This document shows positions 1-12,900 of a stretch of DNA of 64,000 nt, piece after piece. Position numbers and translations under genes: made by a program. Below the pieces are notes generated by a model. That model did no database searches, was not told the origin of the DNA, and saw only the letters and a list, made by a program, of their open reading frames with translations. Origin of the DNA: Otatea glauca (Eukaryota > Streptophyta > Magnoliopsida > Poales > Poaceae); the NCBI GenBank assembly GCA_036346275.1, contig CM070723.1, positions 6,448,001 through 6,512,000 of the forward strand, in the 5' to 3' direction. Numbering within the stretch: the first letter of the stretch is position 1; each line of letters opens with the position of its first letter.

Positions 1-14
1 ATTTTACAGATTCT

Positions 15-209
15 GTTTAATGCATTTCTTTTAGATTATGGTTGTTAGCATTTTTTTCTTTGAATAAAGGATTGTAAGCTCTAGAAGAGCATACTTCTTT
101 CATGAATAAATACGCAATTTATTCTTTATTCCAGTATTCTTCAATTTTGCAAGTAATATTTGGATTGTTTTTGCCTCTATCTGATTAGAATTATATTTCT
201 TTTATCTAG
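15..209 (+). other. Intron-like gag/pol spacer, copy 1
   Basis: This 195-nt AT-rich stretch begins GTTTAA and ends TTTTATCTAG. It sits between the last gag codons and the protease. It matches the spacer at 52051-52245 in copy 2, including the stop codon TAA three bases into the spacer, a CTGAT branch-point-like motif about 25 nt before the final AG, and internal AATAAA-like motifs. In this copy the sequence just after the AG has lost two bases relative to copy 2, so the frame no longer continues. Whether the spacer is spliced is an inference. Confidence 0.55.
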
Positions 210-3200
210 AAATCGTAGCGCCTAAATGGAAGAGATATGCATTGTTGATAGTGGCACAACAAATACCATCTTAAGAGAGTCTAAGTATTTCAATCGATCA
301 CGAAGAACGCCGAAAGATTACTACGATCGCAGAAGCGACTCATATGTAATCGGCTCGGAAGAGCCACTATTATATTGCCTATGGGTACAACTTTGGTAAT
401 TGAAGAAGCCCTTTGTACCTCGAATCAACACGCACTCTCCTAAGCTTTAAAGACATCCGCGCCAATGGTTTTCACGTAGAAACCAATGAAGAAAATGGCA
501 AAGAATACTTGTGCATTGTGAAGCACGCGGTATGTGGAAAAATCGTATTAGAAAAATGTCCTCATATGAATCTGGGTTGTACTACACGAATATTCATGCA
601 CCAAGTGTATACTTCCTTGAAGACTGCTTTTAGAAGCTCGAGTTATTTTCTTTATGGCATGGTAGATTAGGTCATCCCGGTCTTAGAATGATGAGAAATA
701 TAGTGAACAACTCACGTGGTCATGGCATAAATGTTAAAAATTTCCCAAATCATGAAGATTTTGTGTGCCTGCATGTGCCACGGAAATTAATAACTAGACC
801 CTCTGTCATGAAAGTGCAAAGTGAAATCCTGCATTCTGGAACGCATCCGAGGATATTTGCGGTCCGATTCAGCCCTGTCGGGCCGTTTCGATACTTTATG
901 GTGCTCATCGATGCTTCTCGAAATGGTCGCATGTATGCTTGTTGTCAACAAGAAACCATGCTTTTGCAAAGTCGATCTCGCAGATCATAAGAATTAAGAA
1001 TGCTTTCCCGATCATCGCGTGAAGTCCATTAGAATGGACAATGCCGAGAATTTACTTCAAAGGCATTTGATGATTATTGCACAAACAACAGGATAGCGAT
1101 TGAGCACTCCGCACCGCACGCTCATACGCAGAATCGGACTAGCGAAGCACTAATAAAGAGGATTAAGTTCATTGCCGACCGCTTTGCGAGTTGTAACTTG
1201 CCCAACACTTGTTGGGGACACGCAGATCTGCACGCAGCAGCTCTTATCAATTTTAGACCGTCGGCCTACAACATCCATTCTCCTATGCAACTTGTGCACT
1301 AATCATCCCAAGATCTCCCATCTTAGAAAATTTGGGTGTATGGTATATGTACCTATACCACCCCAAATGGATCGCAATGGGCCCTCTCCGCAAGTCTGGG
1401 ATATACGTTGGTTATGAGAGTGCATCCATAATCGTATTTGGAACCCATGATCGAGACTTGCATACACCGATTCACCGATTGCATCTTTGACGAGGATCGC
1501 TTTCCGTCATTAGGGAGGAAATCAACCTTTGATGAAAAATGCCGGAAATCATATGGCATTCCACCGATCCCCGCACATGACCCCGAACTAATGAAGCAAA
1601 TCAAGAAGTCCGAAGATAATTGATTTGCGTAATTTAGCAAATGAACCGCTGATCATTTTGTGATCCAAGGGCGTGGTTAAGTCGCATGTACCCGCAAGGA
1701 ATGCACCGAGAGGGTGGAAATACCAAAGAAAATAGAAGGTATCCTCAACCTGCTCAGAGGCCTCAAAGAAAAGAGCAGTAATCTGCTCCTCAAACCCAAA
1801 GTACCCGAGACGCCTAGAGAAAATCAAGCAGAGGACTTACCACAACCAATCATGAAAATGCCCCAAGGAAAGAAGGGAGCCAGTTGAGACTGCACCGAAA
1901 GAAGCCAATAGAAAAGGCAATTCCTGCACTTGAATCTTCCATCAAGGAAGCCGCGGAAATAATGTGTGCGCACACATAGGCGATGAAAGCTAAAGGAACT
2001 TGCTCTCGCAATAGGAAAAGCAATAAGAGCAAGTAGAAGTGCATGAAGCACCCCATGAAGAAATGGCCATAAACTTTGTAATAACAGAGAATCCCGAATA
2101 GAGCAACAACCAACGTTGATGCATACTTTGCAAAGAAGATTGCCTCGATCATTGATCATGATCCCGAGCTCGCATCTCTCGCAGAGTGCAAGAAAAGGCT
2201 AGATTGGGAAGAATGGAAAAGGCAATCATCTGCAGAGTTAGTCTCTCCGAACAAGAGAGAGGTGTTTGAGCCAGATGCCGCACACCTCCCCATATAAACC
2301 CCGTGAGGTCACAAATGGGTCTTTGTTCGGAAGAAGAATGAAAACAACGGTTGTAAGGTACAAAGCAAGGCTCGTAGCTCAAGGTTTCACTCAACGCCCC
2401 GGAGTTGATTATGAAGAAACCTATTCTCCGGTCATGGGAGGAATTACCTTTAGATATTTGATCTCAATGGCGATCAACTTGAAGTTGAGAATGAAGCTAA
2501 TGGATGTTGTCACAAGATACCAGTATGGAAACTTGGATTCGAGATATACATGAAAGTACCTAAGGAATTTCTATCCCAACCAAGATGGAGCAAATAGAAA
2601 CCTGCATGCAGGTGAAATTGGAGAAATCACTGTATGGGTCAAGCGATCAGAAGAATGTGGTACAATCGCTGAGTGACTTTCTCTCGCAAGAAAGGCTACA
2701 CAAACAAATAAGATTGTCCATGTGTGTTTATACAATGATCCCGAATGGATTCTCAGATAATCTCCGCCTATGTAGATGACTTGAACATCATTGGGACGGA
2801 TGAAGAAATTGAAGAGGCATGCTTATACTTGAAGTCTGAGTTTGAAATGAAAGATTTGGGTAAAACCAAGTTTTATTTAGGCTTGCAGCTTGAACATGTC
2901 CAAGGAGGAATCTTGGTATATCAATCAACCTACACACGTAAAGTGTTGGAAAGGTTTGGATTTGAAAAGGCATATCCTGCGAAGACTCCAATGGTCAAGG
3001 TCACTCCAAGCGCACCTAGACCCATACTGCACCTAGAGAAGAGGGAGGAAGTCCCGGGAGCAGAATTCCCATATTTGAGTGCAATTGGAGCGCTCATGTA
3101 CCTTGCGAATAGCACTAGACCGGACATTGCGTTCATCGTGAATTTGCTAGCTCGATGCAAAGGCGTAACCCACCAAAAGGCATTGGAAAGGGATCAAGGA

Positions 3201-3780
3201 CATCTTCCGTTACCTCCAAGGAAGCAAAGACCTTGGTCCATTCTTTAGAAGAAATAATGAATTGAATTTGGTTGGCTATGCCGATGTTTGGTATTTATCG
3301 GACCAGCATACCGGCAAGTCCCAAACCGCTATGTTTTCCTATGTGGAGGAACAAAGAATTTCTTGGAAGTCGTCTAGCGCACTCTTGTCTCGACGTCGAC
3401 AAACCACTCGTAAATCATCGCTTTGTATGAAGCATCACGTGAATGTGCATGGCTCGGAAGAATGGTTCCCACATCCGTAAGTCATGTGGTTTGAACATTG
3501 AGCAAACTCCCACGATAATCTATGAAGATAATGCGACTTGTGTTGCCCAAGCACGATGGGTTATGTGAAGAGCAATCTCACGAAGCATATCAACCCCAAG
3601 TTCTTCTATGCTCATGAATTGCATAAGATGAACGAGATTAAGATATTGCATACTAAGTCATGTGAAAATCTTGCAGATTTGTTCACTAAATCACTCGCAA
3701 AGATCTACCTTTGAAAGGTGCGTAAAAGGAATTGGGATGATGAGACTTAGAGAAGTGCAGATTTCGGGGAGATATGTCAC
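210..3780 (+). pseudogene. Copia family A pol remnant, copy 1
   Basis: Fragments in several frames match the pol of copy 2. The protease DSG motif lies near 249-257. The integrase core covers about 880-1270 and still has the third catalytic acidic residue (GAA at 1144-1146), which copy 2 has lost. RT covers about 2338-3120, with the RYKARLVAQGFTQ block at its start and the YVDD box at 2769-2780. RNase H covers about 3260-3750. Dozens of small indels break the frame. Compared with copy 2, many of them fall at CTG or CAG, so part of this decay may be a sequence-quality effect rather than true mutation. No product is expected from the sequence as given. Confidence 0.85.
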
Positions 3781-4031
3781 ATACTCCGCATGAATCTCGA
3801 ACATGAATTATGAATACCCAACATAAATCTCAAGATTAGCAATTGAAGTTGGGAGAATTGTACTCTTTTCCTTAGCAAGTTTTTCCCAAGTTTTCTTGCG
3901 TAAGGTTTTAACGAGGCAATTCGTGCAACATAGTAAGCGTATGCTATGTACTCTTTCTCTAAGTATTTTTCCCACTGGTTTTTCCGAGTTTTGAGGCATA
4001 TGCATCTCGCGGCAAAGGGCCCAAGGGGGAG

Positions 4032-4257
4032 TGTTAAGAAACCCTAATAGCCCATTGGAAGGCCCATGTAGTCCCTTAGCCAAAACCCTAAAGAGCGCTA
4101 TAAAAGGAGGAGGAGGGTCCCCCCATGTACGAGAATTCATTAGCAATAAAGAATTTCCGCTTTCGCTCTCCCTAAACACGTGTCTCTCTCTCTTTCTGTT
4201 CTCCACTTCAGATCTGTTCGGGAACCCCGGACTATTCGATAGCGAGGTTCCTTAACA
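4032..4257 (+). repeat. 3' LTR of copia family A, copy 1
   Basis: The LTR runs from TGTTAAGAAACC to CCTTAACA (226 bp) and directly follows the purine run AAGGGCCCAAGGGGGAG. It carries a TATA-like CTATAAAAGG near 4099 and an AATAAA near 4145. It is clearly related to, but more divergent than, the LTR pair of copy 2 (220/221 bp), so this copy is probably older. Confidence 0.9.
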
Positions 4258-4610
4258 AATTGATCGTCGGGTGAACGTTTTACAACAACCGTTACCATAC
4301 GTGCGCCATTCTGTATTGTCAAGCCGAATTTCAGGAACACACTTCACAAGCCAATAACAGCCAAATTTCATGTCCGTACCAACTAGTTAATGCCGAGATA
4401 CTACGGCAAACCTGGACCATTTGACTTGGCAGAACGCCTCAGGTTTGCTATTCGTACAGTCGAATAGCACAAGTGCACAGATATGTTACCATACTTAAGT
4501 ACACAGAGTACAACATAACTGTTCGGAGTAACTACAGCGGTAAATACATTATGCATTCGGGCGGTGGTTATAAAACTAAACAAGATCAAGCACATGCAGA
4601 TACCATCAAC
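4258..4610. other. 3' flank of the centrin gene
   Basis: No coding signal seen. Given the minus orientation of the neighbouring gene, this interval probably holds its 3' UTR and polyadenylation region, abutted by the retrotransposon LTR. Confidence 0.4.
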
Positions 4611-6934
4611 TTAGTAACCGTAGCTAGTCCTTCTCATCATCCTAGCAAACTCATCGAAATCTATCTCACCATCACCTGTCACAGACCAGGAATGAAGTTA
4701 AATCGCTTAATTCTCCAGTAGGTGACCAAAGTTCTTGAGAGTTCCCAGAAAATAGAGAGAACAGCTAACCATTTCGATCTGCCTCTTGTACCATTTCTTG
4801 AATCTCTTGATAAGTGAAATTTTCACCTAGCTCTCTGGCGATCCGCTGAATATCAACATCTGAAATCTTCCCCTGCACGAGTCCCACAATATACTCGAGT
4901 TATGATAACATTCTTCAAAAGGATAGTTTTTTAGAATATGGTAGAGTAATAACACGAGTATTTTGTTTCAATGAACCCATCAAGCATTAGAAAAAATAAC
5001 AAATTAACATTTTGCACCAAGAACTCCATCAAACATTAGAAAAATGAACAAATTAACATTTTGCACCAAGAACTCCATCAAGCATTAGAAAAAAAGAACA
5101 AATTAACATTTTGCACCAAGAATAACTAGTAGTGAAAATAACAATTAATTACTAAGTTCTTCAACCCACTAAGCATCTAGAAGTAAAAAACTAATTGGTC
5201 AATTGTCTACTAAAGCAAAATTCCACTTAATTGATTGTCTAATAAGACAAAGCTGACCTGTTTGACAACATAGAAAGTTGCAGTCAACAATACTGATACA
5301 CTAGACAATATGTAAAACGAACAAAGAGTGAGGACTTTTACATTCTTATCTTGGTCAATAATGCGGAATGCTTTTGTAAGCTCTTCTTTAGTATCCCTCT
5401 CTCCGATCTTGGCAGTCATCATGTGCTCAAACTCTTCGTAATCTATCGATCCACTACCATCTTTGTCTACATCAGCAATCATCTGGTTGATTTGCTGCAT
5501 TATCCAAAAGTAGGGTGGGGCGTCAGTAGGAGGAATTTCCTCAATGCATTATAGGGCCAAACCACACACATACAAGTTCTCAAACATGGAATATAAAATT
5601 ATGAGAAAACTGTGGGCAGACATATATTATTAACAGGAAGATATTATCTACCAGCTAATTTTTAAGATGATATACTCAAAAGGAAATGTTCGGTGCAAAA
5701 CAACATCAATGAGAATTGCCTTCCAGCTTAATTGTACGCTCATTCTAGGATTACTTATATAATATTGCACTATTTAGCCAGCAAGCAAGAATGCAAGCGC
5801 TATATCCTCAAAATAGCTGCTCGATCATTTATAGGCTCCTACTGGAACAAGAGAACTGCAGAGCACTCCTGAACGGGTGAGGGGAAGTGCAAAACCAAAG
5901 GGCTTGGTAGGTGGGGGAATGGTACCTCTTCTGTCATCACAAATCCCAAGGCTCTGTAAACAATAGTAACAATTTCAGTGGCATTATCGCTAACACAAGA
6001 AAATGACGCCAAACTGGACAATGGCCATGGAATTCTTACCTCATGGCAACATTCAACTCTTTTGCGTCAATGGTTCCTGAGAGATGATCATGTTTAAGCA
6101 AGTCATGACAACAATACAAGGAAGCAATACCGCAGTGGAAATAAGCGAATGGGCGAACAAAAGAATGCCGGTACCAGAGTTGTCCGTGTCGAAAAGATCA
6201 AACGCTTCCTTAATTTCTTGTCTATTCTGAGGGCGAGCTCTATTCCTCTCTCTCCTGGTCCTGGTCTGTCCCTTGACAGCAGACTACAAGCCCACATAGC
6301 ATCAGCAGGTCATGTGCACGAAGCTATCAGTCAAAATTATCAGGATGCTTGAAATAAATCACTCCAGCAAACAAGACGGTAGACGAATAAATTTTCATGT
6401 GCGATATTCACAAGTCATTGCTTTATATGACTACATGACATCAAAAGATTCAAAACAGCTACCATCGTACGCTGTCCATACAGAAGTAAAAGAAAAACGA
6501 AAAGAAAACTAGCGAAGTCACCACAATCAATCACCACCACAGCTAGTTCAAAACAGCAATGTCGCCTAAACATGTCAAAATCCATTACTAGCTCCTCTCT
6601 GCTCTGATCCTGTTCAGCTACCAAGAGGAAAAAAAAACCCCCTAAAACCGCACAAATTTCACCCGCCCTAGCACCAACCGTGGCAACAGATCTAACTAGG
6701 GCTTCGCTTCGCCACGAACGTCTCTACCGAATCAAGGCTCCAACAACGAATCCCCATGGTGCGGAAGGCCAAAGATCTACCTTCTCCTTCGTCACATCCA
6801 TTCCCCCCAGAGCGGAGCAACCAAACCCGGAACAGATGATGAACTCTATGCACAATTCCTGGATCTCGCGTCGAGTCGGAAGGAGATGCGGGCTGGGAAA
6901 AAAAGGGGGGGAAAGGAGAGGAATTTAGTACCAT
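4611..6934 (-). CDS. Centrin (caltractin), EF-hand calcium-binding protein
   Basis: Exons read on the minus strand: 6932-6934 (ATG only, tentative), 6175-6283, 6040-6076, 5926-5953, 5342-5494, 4770-4872, 4611-4675. They join in frame to about 165 residues, the usual centrin length, ending TSYGY and stop. All four EF-hand loops are intact: DTDNSGTIDAKE, DVDKDGSGSIDYEE, DQDKNGKISDVD and DRNGDGEIDFDE. A basic tail precedes EF1. Centrins bind calcium at microtubule-organising sites; plant forms also act in nucleotide-excision repair and at plasmodesmata or the nuclear pore (family knowledge). The start is inferred: no in-frame ATG exists in the second exon, and an ATG followed directly by GTACT, with compatible phase, lies 650 bp upstream. 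The copia element at 1-4257 ends about 350 bp past the stop codon. Confidence 0.9.
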
Positions 6935-7192
6935 ATTTGAGAAATCCGAGTCGCAGAGAGATCAGCGAGCGCCTCCGATCTCCGGGTATCCCGCGGCGGT
7001 GACAAGCGGGGGTTGCAGCGCGTGGAACGGATGTGGATCAACTGAACTCGGGAAAGGGAAAGACCGAGAGAGCTCAGAGAACAGACTTGCGTTGCGAAAT
7101 CCTTGGGCTTAACTGGACATCCACGGCTCGGGCCGACGGGCTGTCGAGCCCGAGAACCGCGTGGGAAAACGGTAAAGCGGCCGAGGCACGAC
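6935..7192. other. Upstream region of centrin gene
   Basis: Moderately GC-rich sequence upstream of the tentative ATG, probably 5' UTR and proximal promoter. No clear TATA box was recognised. Confidence 0.3.
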
Positions 7193-8679
7193 CGGGGTTC
7201 GAAATACTGTTTTTCTCCGAATCTCGTCTATGACCGGAAAACGAAATCTCGATGAGATTTAAAAATTTCGGATAAATCTCGGAAAAAATACAAAAACAAC
7301 AATTCAAATCCGGTTCTTTTTTCTACTGAGAAAACCGAAATTTCGGCCGGTTTTGCCAAGATCTCGGCGAGATTTGCCGATATCTCGGCAAAATTGCACC
7401 GAGCGAAAAATAGATCAAACGATGTCGGAAAATTTTGAAATATTTTTTGTATGTTACTGACACATCAATAATATTTCCATAAAAATTTCAAATGATTATC
7501 AGATCTGAGAAAATTTTAAAATTCAAACATTGCTATTGTCCTGATAAAACACTGACCGGCAAGTTTGAACCGAATGAAAAATAAAATAAACCACGTTAGA
7601 AAATTTTAAAAAAATTTGTGCATGGTTTTGATGCATCACTAATGTTCCCATAAAATTTTTAGATGATGATCAAGCTTCATGAATTTTTAAAAATTCGGAC
7701 AGTGCTACTGTGCTACTGTGCTGATAAAAGTTTTACTGGTAAATTTCAACAAAATGAAAAATGGTACAAACCATGTTAGAAAATTTCGAAAAAAAAATAG
7801 ATGGTCCTGATTCATCATCATTTTTTTATAAAATTTTCATCTGATCATCAAGCTTCAATAAGTTCCAAAAAATCTGAGAGTGCTACATCCTTGTAAAAGC
7901 CTAATGATCAATATATAGATTTACTTTAGTGAACAAAAAATGTTTAAATTTTTGTAGAATTTTGGATAAGAGTTATAAGGAAATTATTAAGATCTCATAA
8001 AAATTTTGAATCATGATCACACTCCAGTGAATTTATAAAATTCTTACAAGTACAGTATACCATTTATGTTCTTTCTGTTTTTAATTTTTGAAATATAACA
8101 AATGAAGTTCAATACATACATAGATTTGATTGAGCAAAAAAAAAATTTGAATTTTTTTTATAATTTTATATAATAGTACCCATTCAATTATTAAGTTCTC
8201 ATAAAAATTTTGGATCATGATCACACTCAAGAAAATTTATAAAATTCTGACAATGTTATTGTCCTAATTATTTTCATTCTATTTTTGATTTTTTAAAGAT
8301 AACAAATGAAGTTCGATTATTTTGAAAAAAATTCTGTGATACTAAACTTCTTAGGATGGTACCATAAATTTTTCAGATCAAGATAAATCACATACAATTT
8401 TATAAAAATCTAACGGAGTTTATGAAGTTTTTTAAAAATATCTTCAAAATTCGGTTTTTTAATAAATTTTCTTAGAAGATGACTTTCTTCAGGGTTATTG
8501 ATCAATTTCTGGTCAAATCCGGCGGTCAAACATCAAATTCGAGTCAAAAATGGCGAGATCTCGTCGAGATATTTCGAGATTACTAGCAATTTATTTTTTT
8601 TTGAATTTTTCAATCTGGCCGGCATTTCAAATCTCGTTCACGTCCGAAAACCGAGATCTCGGCGAGATTTTGAACCTTG
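7193..8679. mobile_element. Non-autonomous hAT-type element, 1.49 kb
   Basis: A very AT-rich 1487-bp block with no coding capacity. Its ends are inverted copies of a CGGGGTTCGAAAT / CAAGGTTCAAAAT type terminus. It is flanked by near-identical 8-bp duplications, ggcacgac at 7185-7192 and ggcatgac at 8680-8687. An 8-bp duplication is the mark of the hAT superfamily. Its interior matches the element at 27866-29360, for example the stretch around 8017 against 28674. Subterminal motifs of the type CTCG(G/T)CGAGA recur near both ends. Confidence 0.75.
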
Positions 8680-8905
8680 GGCATGACGCCAACAGCGTGT
8701 AAAACATCTTTGCCGCGTTGCATTCTCCGCACGACATCACAACTCACGCGGCACGACACGCCCCGCCGCTCACGCGGGGCACGCCGACTCGGCGGCCTTG
8801 CGCTTACATGCGACGGCTCTGATTCAAGAATACGCCCCGACGACACGACAGACTACGGTGTCTACGCGTCGGGACGGTTGGCAGTGACCACGCCGCGACC
8901 GCACG
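8680..8905. other. Intergenic remnant between two hAT elements
   Basis: GC-rich sequence with short open frames that resemble nothing I recognise; probably the old target site into which both neighbouring elements moved. Confidence 0.3.
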
Positions 8906-9199
8906 TAGGGCTTATGACCTATTCGAGCTTGGCTAAATTTTGAATTATTTGTTAAATATTATTGCATATTAATTTTTACCGAGTTTACTCGAGTCAAGTT
9001 CGAGCCCGAGTTTTTTCACTATTAAAAATTAGTGCATATTAAATTATTGATTATTATAGAATTTACTCGAGCTGAGTCAAGCTCGAACCTAGATCCAAGT
9101 TTGAACCTTAACTCAAGCTCGCTCGAGTTTAGCTTAAACTTTTACTGGGCTCAAGCTTAGGAGGCTACGCTAGCTCGAGCTCGGCTCTTTACAGCCCTA
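8906..9199. mobile_element. hAT-like MITE, 294 bp
   Basis: Ends are inverted: TAGGGCTTATGACC on the left and, reverse-complemented, TAGGGCTGTAAAGAGCC on the right, followed by CGAGCT-rich subterminal sequence. This terminus is typical of plant hAT MITEs. Possible degenerate 8-bp flanks are accgcacg and actgaatg, which differ mainly by C-to-T type changes. Internal sequence repeats the words GAGCTCGA and TCGAGC. Confidence 0.55.
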
Positions 9200-9922
9200 C
9201 TGAATGCCAGTTTTACATGCACGCAGGCCACGGCTATAGCCTACAGAGTTGATCAAGAGAAGAATCCCAAATTCCCAATGCACACCGAAAGTCTAGCAGC
9301 AGCAGCAACCCTAGCTCAGATTGTGACATCTGTAATCTATTGCACGACACAAGTAGACATTGCAAGAATACCGAATGAGCTCATGCGAGCATTTCATTTT
9401 GCATCGCGGCATACAAAGGCAGCAAAGAGATCGTATCAGAGAGGCTCCAGCAAGTACTACAGGACAAGCAAAACCGTCTGCTAGTCGGACTGACAGTTGC
9501 ACAGCTTTAGTCTTCAGCTGAACTAGCAGGCATACATGGCAGGCTTAGGGGATACACCAAACAAATTAGGGGTTATTCGACTTCCCTAACGAGCATCCAA
9601 AGTTGGTAAGGCCATAATCTGCAAAAAACTACTTTATCTTACAAATTTGCGCTATTTGAACTTGCTGATCTTACAAACTTGCACTATTTGAGTGTTACTA
9701 GAGTCTTAAATCTCTATTCTAGAGCTCATGGCGATTTTACTAGGTGAGTGCGTTAGTCGGTCCCAAAGAACATTCCATGGATGTGAAATATTCTTTTGGT
9801 CCATGACCGTTGCACGAAGATGATTCAGGTTCTGCATCCAGTAATCCAACATCCACCTCCAAAGAGCCGTCACGGTCATCTGTATCTTTTTCTCTTGCAT
9901 TAAGGCAGCCCACCAGCTGTAG
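9200..9922. other. 3' flank of the COR27-like gene
   Basis: Holds only short open frames, none recognised. It follows the stop codon of the minus-strand gene at 9923 and so likely includes its 3' UTR. A short near-repeat (cttacaaa-ttgc-ctatttga) occurs twice at about 9634-9690. Confidence 0.3.
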
Positions 9923-12900
9923 TTATGCCTTCATGGATGGAACCACCTACAAACCATGTGATGTGAAGACGTTAGAATATGTTCGTTAAAAATATGAACA
10001 TTAACAGCAATAGAACACAATTAAAAGGTGAAGCACATCTCTTTGTTACCTGATCATCCATCATACTGTCAGCAGACTTCAGTCGCTTTTTGCTGCATCC
10101 TCTTCCTGATTCTCCTTTTTCTTTGGCCTCCTCATCAACGAAGTTCTGATCCGATCCCTCTGAGGAAATGCACAAGTAGATCTCTTGTAAAAATCTGGCC
10201 ACGTCACTCAAGTAAATGAAAATTGACTAACTTCAAACATCCATACTCTAGCACCAAGCAAGCTACAGTGAAAAACCAAAATACACAATGCTGCGACCAA
10301 TAACATCATCCCAAGGCACAATTCAACATAAGTCGAAGCAAACAACAGATCGAAACTTACTGTGCACAGTTTATGCGCATATTGATTTGACTATATAAAA
10401 TACATTGGTATCTTTCAAGTAAGATTACACATTTTCCTCAAGACAATAGTTGCATATTCAATTAAGGAACTTGCAAGTTCATTCTTGTAATGAATCTGAG
10501 TCAGGCTGACGAGAAATTTCTTCACAGTAAAACATGGAGTTTAGTAAACTGGTTGTTGCTGTGAAAATTTTACTTTAGACAATCAAAATTTGGACATTTT
10601 TTTCTGCTCTTTTTGAAAAAGAAACTAGAGTGATATGCACTGATATCTTGCAGTTGCAGGTACAGCCTACCTGCACTCCTAGAAGGGGAATGTCTGTGCT
10701 TGCCAAAATGGCATGTGTTAGATTGTCCAGTGCTTGTTGCTCTTGCATGGGAGCTGGCCTCTTGTGACCCGGCGGTGGATGATGCATTATCACCCATATG
10801 TTGGACTTTTCCATCTTCCTGATTGTCACAAGAAGGTGATCTGATCTGCTCAACCTTCATCCAGGAGGTCGCTCTGTCAACCTCAACTACCCCCAGATAC
10901 CCCTGCCACATGGCTCAAAAACAAGAGAGCAGTTTGATATGTTACAACTGTATTATTCGTTTTTTGTGTGTCAAGGAATGAGGGAATGTGGCTTTTGCCT
11001 ATACCTGATCGGCTTCTGTGTGTTTAGCACTTCCCTTTGATGATTGTTTAGGTCGAGAAGCTCTTACAGAGCGATTGAAGAGTCCCTTGAAGCTGATTTC
11101 ACCATCATGTAGTTGGCTTACAAAAGATTCTTCCAATAAGTTAAGATAGAGCATGTGCTTTTGATCTGTCCATCCAGCAGAAGAGCATACCACCAGAACA
11201 TCCTGCCAGAGCGAAGAAAGGACTTCATGATAGGCCCTCCATAAAAATGATCCAATACAAAATTCAAATTTCAAATACCAGCCTAGAATCTAGATATGAC
11301 TGATGAACAACATAGTAGGCATACTACCGCTCAGGCATAGAATGGTTAGGCGTGTTAGATTCAGGAGGATCTAAGACAGTAAAAACACATCAAAATAACC
11401 CATCATGATAACAATAGTAAAACATATAACCTAAGAAAGGTGAATAACAATAATATAATGTTTTTCTGAGTAAGGCAAAGTTTTCATGAGGTCATGATTA
11501 TATTATATGGCCAATTGGTTCCAGGGGAAGAAACAATTCTGCAATAGGGACCCCATGGACTCCCTAGTGGATGTGTAACAAAGTTCCAATAAGGTTTAGA
11601 GCTAACAACTTGCATCCACACTCATTAAAGCAGTTATGATACCATTTTTCTTATATTAGCGCATTTCACATGGATGGCTTCAACAATGCAATCTCAGTGA
11701 TCCGGTTGAACAGCCAATTGGCCAAAACATGCTCAAGCATAGTAACTTCATACATCATGAACTCTAATCTCAAGTACATGAGGATTTCTACCTCCAACGG
11801 AGAGTTCACACCAAAAGATTTGCACAAAACATCACAGTCATGCACTCACGCTATATGTAAGCAACTGAATGATTCAAGGTACAGAATGCATTGTCCAACA
11901 GAACTGTAAGCAACTGACTGCTCAAGCATCGCATTTTTAACACACGTGGGACACAATTGATACTTTGGCAACTTTTTGTTTTTTGACAGAACTACGACGG
12001 GCCTCAGGCCATCCTGAACGTTTTATTCATGTGGACACCCAAGTGTTTTGGGTGGAGGTTTTACAGTAAGGGACGCAAAACAGAAAACCGATGGCTACGC
12101 AGAGCTAAAAACAAAACATCACAGAAGTTTTAGGATGAAATTATTTACAACTAGTCGTAGAACAGCAGGTGCCATGGCTCCCCCCATGATCCAACAACTG
12201 CAAGTGTACCCCTTTGTGTTTGAAAGGATTTTATTTGAATTGATGCTATTTGGACCCCTTATTGAATCAAATTACACTACATAGTATAGTTGATCCCCGT
12301 CATCTCTAATTCCTGACTTGGCTCTAGAGCGGTAAGAAAAGATCCCCCCAGACCCATCATCTGCTGCTTTTCCAGGAGTTTTGCGCATCTGTGTGCCCGT
12401 AGATGCAGGTATTCGGCGCATCGCCGGAGGATAGCCGAGTCGGGTTCATCCTGGTGATCAAAGACTTTCTTGTTTCGTCACTTCCAGATATTCCCGAGGA
12501 CTGCGGTAATGGCCGAGTTCTTGACCGTTGTAGTGGCCATCCCGTACCTGTTCGAACATACTGGCGCGGTCGAGGTAGTCAGGGGGGAACCAGCCGCGGT
12601 CCATATCGTTTAGGCCTTGGGACATCGGACAAGCAGGTGTAGCACAGTTTCTTGGTTCCGAGCAGAACGGCCGGGCAGGCGGCCGGGCCAGCGAGCCCGT
12701 GTCAGTGGCGGCGATCGTTTGCATTCAAGCGCCCCTTGTGAACCAGCCAGAGGAACGTGCGACAGCGGCTTGGAGCCCGGTTTCTCCAAATGCCGGGTGC
12801 GAATGGGTCGTCCGACTCCGAGTAGGCCGCGCGTGTCGTGAAGGGCGCGCCATTGGCGCGGAGGCGGCAGATGCCATGAACATCCAGCTGCAGGGTGACA

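Larger units (their letters stand above)
1..4257 (+). mobile_element. Ty1/copia element, family A, copy 1 (3' part only)
   Basis: The window opens inside this element: position 1 corresponds to about 52037 of the complete copy at 49548-56345, and the two can be followed side by side to the end of the 3' LTR. Order of parts: gag/pol junction spacer, protease, integrase, reverse transcriptase, RNase H, polypurine tract, LTR. The integrase-before-RT order is that of Ty1/copia. The YVDD motif of RT is readable at 2769-2780. Reading frames are broken in many places. Left LTR, leader and gag lie outside the window, so no target duplication can be tested; the base run after the LTR is aattg. Confidence 0.93.

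Noticed and set aside
6680..6928. Plus-strand 82-residue frame upstream of centrin
   Set aside because: It is the antisense of the centrin first intron and leader region, with no recognisable domain.
9278..9484. 68-residue frame downstream of the COR27-like gene
   Set aside because: No family, no start context and no splice partners; it probably lies in downstream non-coding sequence.
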